Assembly (NCBI GenBank): GCA_937911745.1
Contig: CALDPX010000067.1
Coordinates: forward strand, 1-64,000
Direction: 5' to 3'
Length of the DNA: 64,000 nucleotides
DNA from: an uncultured Alistipes sp.
GTDB taxonomy: Bacteria; Bacteroidota; Bacteroidia; Bacteroidales; Rikenellaceae
Part shown: positions 57,578-64,000 of the stretch, piece after piece
How the letters are laid out: each line of letters begins with the position of its first letter
Position numbering within the stretch: the first letter of the stretch is position 1
Made by a program: the position numbers and the translations under genes
Notes under the pieces: generated by a model
Told to the model about the DNA's origin: nothing
Seen by the model: only the letters and a program-made list of their open reading frames with translations
The model's database searches: none

Positions 57578-59377
57578 ATGGACAACAACTTTATTGTTTC
57601 GGCACGAAAATACCGCCCACAGACCTTCGAGTCGGTGGTGGGGCAGAGTCACGTCACCACAACGCTCAAAAATGCCATAGCGCGAGGGCAGTTGGCGCAC
57701 GCATACCTCTTTTGCGGACCCCGAGGAGTCGGCAAGACCACCTGTGCGCGTATCTTTGCCAAGACCATCAACTGTCTTAATCCCACCGCCGAGGGCGATG
57801 CTTGCGGCGAGTGCGAGTCGTGTCGCAGTTTCGATGAGGGCAGGAGTTTCTCGATTCACGAGCTCGATGCCGCATCGAACAACTCGGTGGACAACATCCG
57901 CGACCTGACGGATCAAGTGAGGGTTCCGCCCCAGATTGGCGAGTACAGCGTCTACATCATCGATGAGGTGCATATGCTCTCGCAGGCGGCTTTCAACGCC
58001 TTCCTCAAAACGCTCGAAGAGCCACCACACCACGCCATTTTTATTCTCGCAACAACCGAGAAGCACAAGATTATACCCACCATCCTCTCGCGCTGTCAGA
58101 TTTACGACTTCCAGCGCATACGCATCGAGGACGCTGTGGAGTACCTCAAACTCATCGCCACACGCGAGGGTGTCGCCTTCGATGACGAGTCGTTGCACCT
58201 TATTGCCCGCAAGGCTGACGGAGGTATGAGGGATGCTCTGTCGATGTTCGACAAGGCGGTGTCGTTCTGCGGCGGTAACTTGGAGTACAAAGAGGTGGCA
58301 GCAACGCTCAACGTGCTCGACTACGACACCTACTTCGGCATTACCGATGCGCTGGTGGCGGGCGACTACAAGAGTGCGCTTCTCTCCTTCGATGAGGTGC
58401 TCAAAAAGGGCTTCTCGGGGCAGAGTTTTGCCTCCGGATTGGCTACGCATCTAAGAGATTTGCTGATGTGCAAGGAGCCTCAGACTATGAGCCTCTTGGA
58501 GATTAGCGGCTCGTTGCTCGACCGCTACAAACAGCAGAGCGCACGTTGCGACATAGGATTCCTCTTTGGTGCTGCGGCACTCCTCGGCGAGGTCGATGGA
58601 GGATTTCGCACCGCCACCAACCAACGACTGCACGTTGAGTTGGCACTGATGAAACTTGCAGGGCTCGGTCAAAAAAAAACTCTTGATGTAAGCGACAAGC
58701 CCTCGTTGCCACCACTCGTCAAGGGCGAAACGAGTGCGCCACTGCCCACACAGGCTCAACAAGTTGCGCCTGCGCTACAATCCGCACCACAACCCACCGT
58801 TGCACCTAAGGTGGAGGTTGCTCCCGCACAGCCTGCGGCACCACAGCCTGCACCACAACACACACCTCAGCCCGCTGTCGCGCCCACACCCGCACCCCAA
58901 GTGGCACAAGCACCCACTGCCGCTGCCACAAAGCCCAAGAGGGGCTTGTTTGGTGGCTCCATAAGTGCCATTATGAGCGGTCAGAAGAGTTCGGAAGAGG
59001 AGGAGAAAGTTACCTACTACGACCCCTACGCACAGCAGAAGATAACCAAAGGTTGGGAGGCTTTTATGGAGCGTATGATGGTGGAGCACCCCCGTATGGG
59101 ACACGCACTGAAAAAGACCATCGTGAATGGTCACACCCTTGCGCTGACGGTTACCACGGAGATTATTCGTGACGAGCTGATGCGCAACCAAAACGAGATA
59201 ACGACACTCTTGCAGGAGGCTTGCGGCTTGGAGGGTAGCATTGTGCTTGATATTACGGTTAGCACCGCCAAGGAGGACAACACACCACACAGACCGATGG
59301 ACAAAGTGCGCTTCCTCGTGGAGCAAAACCCCGAACTGAACACGCTGATTCAGGACCTCGGCTTGGACGTGGAGTAG
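57578..59377 (+). CDS. dnaX: DNA polymerase III gamma/tau subunit
   Basis: 599 aa (tau). This is the clamp-loader motor: P-loop GPRGVGKT (47-54), zinc Cys66/76/79/82, Walker B/DEVHM and sensor-1 ATTEKHKIIPT, then lid and collar domains to ~360. A Pro/Ala/Gln-rich linker (~385-465) joins a C-terminal tau domain. At codon 365 a run of nine A (58671-58679) sits at the domain III/linker border. A -1 frameshift or one extra A gives ...QKKNS and a TGA at 58684; loss of one A gives ...QKKLLM and a TAA at 58689. Both yield a gamma-like ~370-residue product. Confidence 0.95.
   Translation: MDNNFIVSARKYRPQTFESVVGQSHVTTTLKNAIARGQLAHAYLFCGPRGVGKTTCARIFAKTINCLNPTAEGDACGECESCRSFDEGRSFSIHELDAASNNSVDNIRDLTDQVRVPPQIGEYSVYIIDEVHMLSQAAFNAFLKTLEEPPHHAIFILATTEKHKIIPTILSRCQIYDFQRIRIEDAVEYLKLIATREGVAFDDESLHLIARKADGGMRDALSMFDKAVSFCGGNLEYKEVAATLNVLDYDTYFGITDALVAGDYKSALLSFDEVLKKGFSGQSFASGLATHLRDLLMCKEPQTMSLLEISGSLLDRYKQQSARCDIGFLFGAAALLGEVDGGFRTATNQRLHVELALMKLAGLGQKKTLDVSDKPSLPPLVKGETSAPLPTQAQQVAPALQSAPQPTVAPKVEVAPAQPAAPQPAPQHTPQPAVAPTPAPQVAQAPTAAATKPKRGLFGGSISAIMSGQKSSEEEEKVTYYDPYAQQKITKGWEAFMERMMVEHPRMGHALKKTIVNGHTLALTVTTEIIRDELMRNQNEITTLLQEACGLEGSIVLDITVSTAKEDNTPHRPMDKVRFLVEQNPELNTLIQDLGLDVE
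58671..58679 (+). promoter_or_regulatory. A9 slippage run in dnaX
   Basis: Nine consecutive A in frame C-AA AAA AAA A. Stops follow within 12 bases in both shifted frames (58684-58686 and 58689-58691). dnaX makes its short gamma form by ribosomal frameshifting in E. coli and by polymerase slippage on an A9 run in Thermus (established knowledge). Confidence 0.7.
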
Positions 59378-59521
59378 GTTCGAATTGAAAATTGAGAATT
59401 GAGAATTGAGAGTTGGGAGTGACAGGAATAACAGGAGCGACAGGAGAAACAGGGAAGTTTGAGAGCAGATTTTTTCGGGGAGGTGTGAGGCTCTCCGAAG
59501 GAGAGTGGCAGACGAAATAGG

Positions 59522-59551
59522 AGCCCTCTCAAACTTGTTTGAAAGAGGGCT
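59522..59551 (+). terminator. dnaX terminator
   Basis: AGCCCTCTCAAAC / TTTGAAAGAGGGCT with a short loop, followed by GCTATTTTGG. The preceding stretch 59390-59450 is made of A/G-rich heptads (ATTGAGA) and ACAGGA repeats. Confidence 0.65.
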
Positions 59552-59608
59552 GCTATTTTGGCTGCTATACTATCTGCGAAAGATAGCCACACCTCACCGC
59601 AAGGGCTG

Positions 59609-59663
59609 CACTAAAAGTTTTTGGTAGCACCTTTTTACAAAAAGGCGTCAGAATGACGCTTTT
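59609..59663 (+). repeat. degenerate member of the TTTTTGG/CTTTTTA leader repeat
   Basis: TAAAAGTTTTTGG, then ACCTTTTTACAAAAAGG, resembles the element at 59699 in order and spacing. It is followed by the hairpin GGCGTCA-GAA-TGACGC. Confidence 0.55.
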
Positions 59664-59698
59664 GTGATAGGAATGCTAATATAAGGCGTAGCAAAGGT

Positions 59699-59766
59699 AA
59701 AGCGATACGCAGTATCGCATAAAAGTTTTTGGGCGACTTTTTACAAAAAGTCGCAAGAAGAAAAAG
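59699..59766 (+). repeat. leader repeat L, upstream of tyrS
   Basis: About 65 bases: hairpin GCGATACGCAGTATCGC, then AAAAGTTTTTGG, then hairpin GCGACTTTTTACAAAAAGTCGC and an A/G tail. Almost the same sequence lies in the opposite orientation at 61803-61866 before folE, so each gene has it in the same relative position. The two copies differ at about three positions. Confidence 0.85.
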
Positions 59767-59798
59767 AACAACAAACAACAAATAATAAAGGAAGAAAG

Positions 59799-61094
59799 AT
59801 GGCAAATTTTGTAGAAGAACTCAGGTGGAGGGGTATGATTCAGGATATGATGCCCGGTACTGAGGAGCAACTCGAAAAGGAGATGACAACCGCCTACCTC
59901 GGCATTGACCCTACGGCAGACTCTCTGCACATCGGTCACTTGGTGGGTGTTATGATACTCAAACACTTGCAGAGGTGTGGTCACAAACCCATCGCCTTGG
60001 TGGGTGGTGCTACGGGTATGATTGGCGACCCTTCGGGCAAGTCGCAGGAGCGTAACCTCTTGGACGAGGCCACGTTGCGCCACAACCAGGAGGCCATTAA
60101 GGCTCAACTTGCGCGTCTTATCGACTTCGATAGCGACGCTCCCAATGCAGCAATCCTTGTGAACAACTACGACTGGATGAAGGAGTTTTCGTTCTTGGAG
60201 TTCATTCGCGATGTGGGCAAACACATTACCGTTAACTATATGATGGCTAAGGACTCGGTGAAGAAGAGGTTCAACGGCGAGGGCGATGGTATGTCCTTCA
60301 CGGAGTTCACCTACCAGCTGGTGCAGGGCTACGACTTCTACCACCTCTACGAGGCTCACGGCTGTAAGTTGCAACTTGGCGGTAGCGACCAGTGGGGTAA
60401 CATCACCACCGGTACGGAACTCATCCGCCGCAAGAAGGGTGCTACGGATGCTTATGCGCTGACCTGCCCCCTGATTAAGAAGGCTGACGGTACCAAGTTT
60501 GGCAAGACCGAGAGCGGTAACATCTGGCTCGATGCTCGCTACACTTCGCCCTATAAATTCTATCAATTTTGGCTCAATGTGAGTGACGAGGATGCCAAGA
60601 GTTATATCAAAATCTTCACATTCCTCGACAAGGAGACCATCGACAACCTCATCGCCGAGCACGAGGCAGCACCCCACGAGCGCAAACTCCAAAAACGCTT
60701 GGCAGAGGAGATTACAGTTATGATTCACTCGCGCGAGGAGTACGAGAAGGCTGTGGCAGCCAGCGGCATCCTCTTTGGCTCGAATGCCGGCGAGGCTCTG
60801 AAATCCATCGACGAGGCGACCTTCTTGCAGGTCTTTGAGGGTGTTCCTCAGTTCAAAATTTCGGCTTCTGAGTTGGCTGAGGGCGTAGATTTCCTCACGC
60901 TGTGTGTGGAGAAAGCCCCCGCATTCCCCTCGAAGGGCGAACTGAGGAAACTCATTCAGGGTGGCGGCGTGTCGCTCAACAAGGAGAAAGTTGCTGACCC
61001 CTATATGGTTGTGAACAACGACAACCTCATAGCCGGCAAGTATCTCTTGGTGCAGAAAGGTAAGAAGAACTACTACATACTCATTGCCGAGTAG
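59799..61094 (+). CDS. tyrS: tyrosyl-tRNA synthetase
   Basis: 431 aa class I synthetase. HIGH is HIGH at 44-47 (DSLHIGHLVGV), the second signature is KFGKT at 233-237, and a C-terminal S4-like domain (KGELRKLIQGGGVSLNKEKV) binds tRNA. Convergent with folE, with a shared terminator. Confidence 0.97.
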   Translation: MANFVEELRWRGMIQDMMPGTEEQLEKEMTTAYLGIDPTADSLHIGHLVGVMILKHLQRCGHKPIALVGGATGMIGDPSGKSQERNLLDEATLRHNQEAIKAQLARLIDFDSDAPNAAILVNNYDWMKEFSFLEFIRDVGKHITVNYMMAKDSVKKRFNGEGDGMSFTEFTYQLVQGYDFYHLYEAHGCKLQLGGSDQWGNITTGTELIRRKKGATDAYALTCPLIKKADGTKFGKTESGNIWLDARYTSPYKFYQFWLNVSDEDAKSYIKIFTFLDKETIDNLIAEHEAAPHERKLQKRLAEEITVMIHSREEYEKAVAASGILFGSNAGEALKSIDEATFLQVFEGVPQFKISASELAEGVDFLTLCVEKAPAFPSKGELRKLIQGGGVSLNKEKVADPYMVVNNDNLIAGKYLLVQKGKKNYYILIAE

Positions 61095-61112
61095 GTTATC
61101 ATCATCCAAACG

Positions 61113-61147
61113 ACACCGCCCCGCACATTCATCGTGCGGGGCGGTGT
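61113..61147. terminator. bidirectional terminator between tyrS and folE
   Basis: ACACCGCCCCGCAC / GTGCGGGGCGGTGT, a perfect 14-bp stem with loop ATTCATC, followed by TGTTT. Confidence 0.85.
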
Positions 61148-61168
61148 TGTTTATGGTATGAAGGTGGG

Positions 61169-61765
61169 CTAATGCAGTTTTGCCCCTATCAGTTCGAGGA
61201 ACTCTTGGCGTGTTTCGTGGTGGTTGAGGAAAGCACCGCTAAAAGCCGAGGTGGTTGTTATGGAGTTCTGCTTCTGCACACCCCTCATCTGCATACACAT
61301 ATGCGCAGCCTCAATAACCACAGCCACACCCAGCGGGTTGAGCGTCTCCTGTATGCAGTCGCGAATCTCCATAGTGAGCCTCTCCTGCACCTGCAAACGG
61401 CGAGCAAAACTCTCCACACAGCGGGGAATCTTCGACAAGCCAACAATTTGCCCATTGGGGATATAGGCAATGTGAGCCTTGCCATAGAAAGGCAACATAT
61501 GGTGCTCACACATCGAATAGAGTTCGATATCCTTCACTATGACCATCTGGCGATAATCCTCCTTGAAAATCGCAGAGCGCAAAATCTCGGCAGGCTCCTC
61601 AGCATAGCCCTTAGTCAAAAATTGCATACACTTGGCAACCCTCTCGGGGGTCTTAACAAGCCCCTCGCGCTCGGGATTCTCTCCCAACAGGCGCAATATC
61701 GCCTCGTAGTGCTCCATAAGTTCCGCCGTAACCTCTGGCGAATAAATCTCTTCTCGTTTGTACAT
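61169..61765 (-). CDS. folE: GTP cyclohydrolase I
   Basis: 198 aa. It converts GTP to dihydroneopterin triphosphate, the first step of folate synthesis. The zinc ligands are Cys86 and His89 (MCEHHMLPF) and Cys157 (HMCMQMRGV). The catalytic stretches FYGKAHIAYIPNGQIVGLSK and VQKQNSITTT complete the family pattern. The same window carries folC at 21810. Confidence 0.96.
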   Translation of the reverse strand: MYKREEIYSPEVTAELMEHYEAILRLLGENPEREGLVKTPERVAKCMQFLTKGYAEEPAEILRSAIFKEDYRQMVIVKDIELYSMCEHHMLPFYGKAHIAYIPNGQIVGLSKIPRCVESFARRLQVQERLTMEIRDCIQETLNPLGVAVVIEAAHMCMQMRGVQKQNSITTTSAFSGAFLNHHETRQEFLELIGAKLH

Positions 61766-61802
61766 TTTATGTTAGTGTTTTTAGTCTTCCTTTTTTCGCG
61801 AC

Positions 61803-61866
61803 TTTTTCTTCGCGACTTTTTATAAAAAGTCGCCCAAAAATTTTTATGCGATACTGCGTATCGCTT
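61803..61866 (-). repeat. leader repeat R, upstream of folE
   Basis: Minus-strand copy of the element at 59699: hairpin GCGATACGCAGTATCGC, AAAATTTTTGG, hairpin GCGACTTTTTATAAAAAGTCGC. It ends 38 bases before the folE ATG. An extra partial repeat (GAAGAAAAAGTCGCG) follows. Confidence 0.85.
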
Positions 61867-61892
61867 TCTCATCCACTTCACGAGTGGGTTTT

Positions 61893-62003
61893 GTGGAAGG
61901 ATTTTTGCGCCAAATTCGGAGAGGGAGTCCGCAGTTTACAAGGCGTAAATGAGGAACTCACTATCTGAATTTGGTGCAAAAAGCACCCATAAGGCACACT
62001 CGG
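61893..62003 (-). repeat. nested palindromic 3' element, copy E
   Basis: Directly after the groES stop. On the minus strand the outer arm TTTTTGCACCAAATTC pairs with GAATTTGGCGCAAAAA (one mismatch), and the core is GTGAGTTCCTCATTTACG/TGTAAACTGCGGACTCCC. It separates groES from folE. Confidence 0.8.
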
Positions 62004-62276
62004 CTACCCCAGAACTGCGAGTATATCCGACTGTTTCATAATAAGGTAGTCCTCGCCATCAAAGTGAATTTCGGTGCCGGCATATTTACCATAGAGCACC
62101 TTGTCGCCCTCTTTGACCTCCATCTTAACCTCGGCGGTGCCGGGACCTACTGCCACAACCTTACCAACAAGTGGTTTCTCTTTTGCCGTGTCGGGAATAA
62201 ACAATCCGCCTGCGGTCTTCTCTTCTGCCGGAGCGGGAGCAATCAGCACCCTGTCCGAAAGTGGTTTAATTGCCAT
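62004..62276 (-). CDS. groES: co-chaperonin GroES (no groEL alongside)
   Basis: 90 aa: KPLSDRVLIAPAPAEEKTAG, the mobile loop GGLFIPDTAKEKPL that docks on GroEL, VVAVGPGTAE and the roof loop. Full length and intact. What follows is a palindromic repeat and folE, not groEL, so the usual groES-groEL operon is split. The upstream region has a sigma54-like site and an inverted repeat rather than TAnnTTTG. Confidence 0.95.
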   Translation of the reverse strand: MAIKPLSDRVLIAPAPAEEKTAGGLFIPDTAKEKPLVGKVVAVGPGTAEVKMEVKEGDKVLYGKYAGTEIHFDGEDYLIMKQSDILAVLG

Positions 62277-62347
62277 AGTTTTTCGTGTTTTTATTATTGT
62301 TTTTTAGTTTCAGCGTAGTTTATTGTGCGCCATTTGCCCCATCTTTG

Positions 62348-62363
62348 AGCAACCTTTGTGCCA
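62348..62363 (-). promoter_or_regulatory. sigma54-like -24/-12 site for groES
   Basis: TGGCAC-AAAGG-TTGCT on the minus strand fits the sigma54 consensus TGGCAC-N5-TTGCW. It lies ~70 bases before the groES ATG. No TAnnTTTG box is visible in the gap. Confidence 0.4.
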
Positions 62364-62374
62364 GACACCGCCGA

Positions 62375-62389
62375 CTGCCAAAATGTCAG
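62375..62389. promoter_or_regulatory. inverted repeat upstream of groES
   Basis: On the minus strand CTGACA-TTT-TGGCAG, a 6-3-6 inverted repeat with one mismatch, 11 bases upstream of the -24-like element. A possible regulator-binding site. It is not the CIRCE element. Confidence 0.35.
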
Positions 62390-62402
62390 CCGATGCTATC
62401 GG

Positions 62403-64000
62403 CTACTGCTCCGAGAGGATTTCCAACGCTTTCTGTATACTCTCGTCGATCGGCTCAATCTGAGAGAAGTAGCCTACATCCTGCAACTCCGTATTGCGGG
62501 CAATGTAGGCGCGAAGCATCGAGCGTAGCAACTTCTCCGATTTGCGTATCTGCTTCCACTCGGGCTTCACACCCTTACTCTCGGCATATGCCACAAAGTC
62601 CTCCAATAGCCTCCTATCGCCATCGAGAAAATCGTTGAGTTCCTCTACGCTCTTTATGGCGTTAATCTCGCTACGATGGCGGTCGGCATAGTCCAGCGTG
62701 TAGCGATAGAGCACATTGAGTCCCGTTGCGGCATAGTAGTATGGAGTCATATCGAGCGTATCGATAGGCACAAAGACATCTGGCATAATGCCACCGCCGC
62801 CATAGACCACCTTACCCTTAGGTGTGGTGAATTTCAGCGAGTCGGCAAAACGTATGCTGTCTGCCGAGAACATCTCGCCCTTCTCATAGCGGTGGATGAT
62901 GTCCAAGAGGTAGTCCTCCTCGCCCTTGTCGTAGGGCTTTTGAATACAACGCCCTGTGGGGGTGTAGTACCTTGCAACGGTCATCCTCACTGCCGAGCCA
63001 TCGGCAAGAGGTATCTGACTCTGCACCAAGCCCTTGCCATAAGAGCGGCGACCTACGATAGTACCTCGGTCGTTGTCCTGCAAGGCACCCGCAAGGATTT
63101 CGCTCGACGAGGCACTATAATCGTCAATCAGCACCACCAGCGGGATGTCGGTCAGTGTTCCGCCACCCGTACTATACTCCTTCTGCTGGTTACCAGCCCT
63201 ATCTTCGGTGTAGACGATGAGTTTACCCTCGGGCAAGAACTCGTTGGTCATACGGATTGCTTGGTCGAGGTAGCCGCCCGAGTTGCTGCGGAGGTCGAAG
63301 ATAAGTTTTGTCATACCCTCCTCTTTGAGTTTTGCTACGGCTTCGAGAAATTCGCGGTGGGTGGTACGGGCAAAACTTGTGAGCCTTATGTAGCCCACTT
63401 CGGGGCGCAACATAAAGGCTGCATCTATGCTGTGCAGGGGTATTTTATCCCTCACGATATCCACCTCAACGAGTCCTTCTACGTTATCCCTCACGATGCC
63501 TACCTTCACTTTGGTGCCACGCTTACCTCTGAGGCGTTCTATGACCTTGTCTTGCTCAATTTTGCGCCCTGCAATGGTATCTCCATCTACGGTCACAATC
63601 CTGTCGCCCGGCAGCACACCCGCCTTATAACTCGGACCGCCTGCCACCGTATTGAGCACCACCACCGTATCGGTAGCCATATTAAAGACCACACCAATGC
63701 CGTCAAACTCCCCCTCCAATGGCTCGTTGACAGCCTGCAAATCCTCCAAAGGGATATAAACCGAGTGGGGATCGAGCCCCACGAAGAGTTCGTGCATCAG
63801 TCGCTCCACGATGGTGTCCGTATCTACGGGATCGAGGTAGTGTCGCCCAACAAGCGAGAGCGTATAGTCCAACTTGCTTGCTGTGGGGGTGTGGAACGAT
63901 TGCTGTGCGGAGGGTTTGGGACGAGCCGAAGAGATGGTATAGCCCATCCACACTCCCAGAGCAATAAGAGCGGCTGCCACTGCGGGCAACCAAAGAGTGA
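62403..64000 (-). CDS. S41-family protease, 5' end beyond the window
   Basis: At least 532 residues; the frame runs off the right edge with a hydrophobic segment (LPAVAAALIALGVWMGYTI) that is probably a signal anchor. A TTG at 63989 is in frame but an upstream start is likelier. PDZ domain: GPSYKAGVLPGDRIVTVDGD. Protease core: LIDDYSASSSEILAGALQDN with the catalytic Ser and SYGKGLVQ with the Lys. It is a paralogue of the protease at 15570, with a different C-terminal part. Confidence 0.93.
   Translation of the reverse strand, partial: TLWLPAVAAALIALGVWMGYTISSARPKPSAQQSFHTPTASKLDYTLSLVGRHYLDPVDTDTIVERLMHELFVGLDPHSVYIPLEDLQAVNEPLEGEFDGIGVVFNMATDTVVVLNTVAGGPSYKAGVLPGDRIVTVDGDTIAGRKIEQDKVIERLRGKRGTKVKVGIVRDNVEGLVEVDIVRDKIPLHSIDAAFMLRPEVGYIRLTSFARTTHREFLEAVAKLKEEGMTKLIFDLRSNSGGYLDQAIRMTNEFLPEGKLIVYTEDRAGNQQKEYSTGGGTLTDIPLVVLIDDYSASSSEILAGALQDNDRGTIVGRRSYGKGLVQSQIPLADGSAVRMTVARYYTPTGRCIQKPYDKGEEDYLLDIIHRYEKGEMFSADSIRFADSLKFTTPKGKVVYGGGGIMPDVFVPIDTLDMTPYYYAATGLNVLYRYTLDYADRHRSEINAIKSVEELNDFLDGDRRLLEDFVAYAESKGVKPEWKQIRKSEKLLRSMLRAYIARNTELQDVGYFSQIEPIDESIQKALEILSEQ

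Noticed and set aside
62277..62402. CIRCE (HrcA) operator before groES
   Set aside because: No TTAGCACTC-N9-GAGTGCTAA or near match is present.
1..64000. CRISPR array, insertion sequence or prophage
   Set aside because: No regularly spaced repeats with variable spacers, no transposase, integrase or phage gene were seen.

Overview
The window reads as a chromosomal segment of a member of the Bacteroidota, order Bacteroidales. The evidence is the recurrent TAnnTTTG (-7) promoter box (mostly TATCTTTG), the near absence of strong Shine-Dalgarno sites, the str operon order rpsL-rpsG-fusA-rpsJ without tuf, the rpmJ-rpsM-rpsK-rpsD-rpoA-rplQ order, and the DUF4271/HemD/RnpA/YidD cluster. A Rikenellaceae (Alistipes-like) origin is a guess, not shown by the sequence. 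Almost everything is core genome; there is no prophage, insertion sequence or CRISPR array.

Layout. 1-2.8 kb: a tRNA-Thr, a secreted Sel1/MORN protein, a divergent short RibH-like protein, tandem structured repeats and a membrane TPR protein. 2.9-4.3 kb: recF and a DUF721 gene. 4.6-10.3 kb: an RND efflux operon (adaptor, pump, outer-membrane factor) on the minus strand. 10.4-11.8 kb: surE and rplS. 12-20 kb: a long minus-strand gene train (LysE exporter, cmk, ispH, small membrane protein, S41 protease, histidine kinase, DUF4271, hemD, rnpA, yidD). 20-24 kb: lnt, folC and an SDR. 24-30 kb: polyprenol-phosphate glycosyltransferase, an FAD protein, three glycan-transfer genes (one Stealth-type), rsmG and rpmH. 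30-33.6 kb: tRNA-Thr(CGU), cstA with a partner gene, ferritin. 33.9-52.7 kb: the full str-S10-spc-alpha ribosomal supercluster on the minus strand, with extra promoters before rpsH and infA. 53-64 kb: leuS, mntP, a small lipoprotein, a candidate 6S RNA, dnaX, tyrS, folE, a groES without groEL, and a second S41 protease cut by the window edge.

The most interesting signals lie between or inside these genes. There is a family of nested palindromes directly after stop codons (five copies plus one bare core). A tandem 62-nt repeat shows a compensatory stem change. A ~195-nt rod-shaped RNA gene with its own promoter lies divergent to dnaX. An A9 slippage run in dnaX has early stops in both alternative frames. 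A near-identical leader element precedes both tyrS and folE. A sigma54-like site and an inverted repeat precede groES. A 90-codon open frame joins infA to rpmJ. No single new defence or mobile system is visible.
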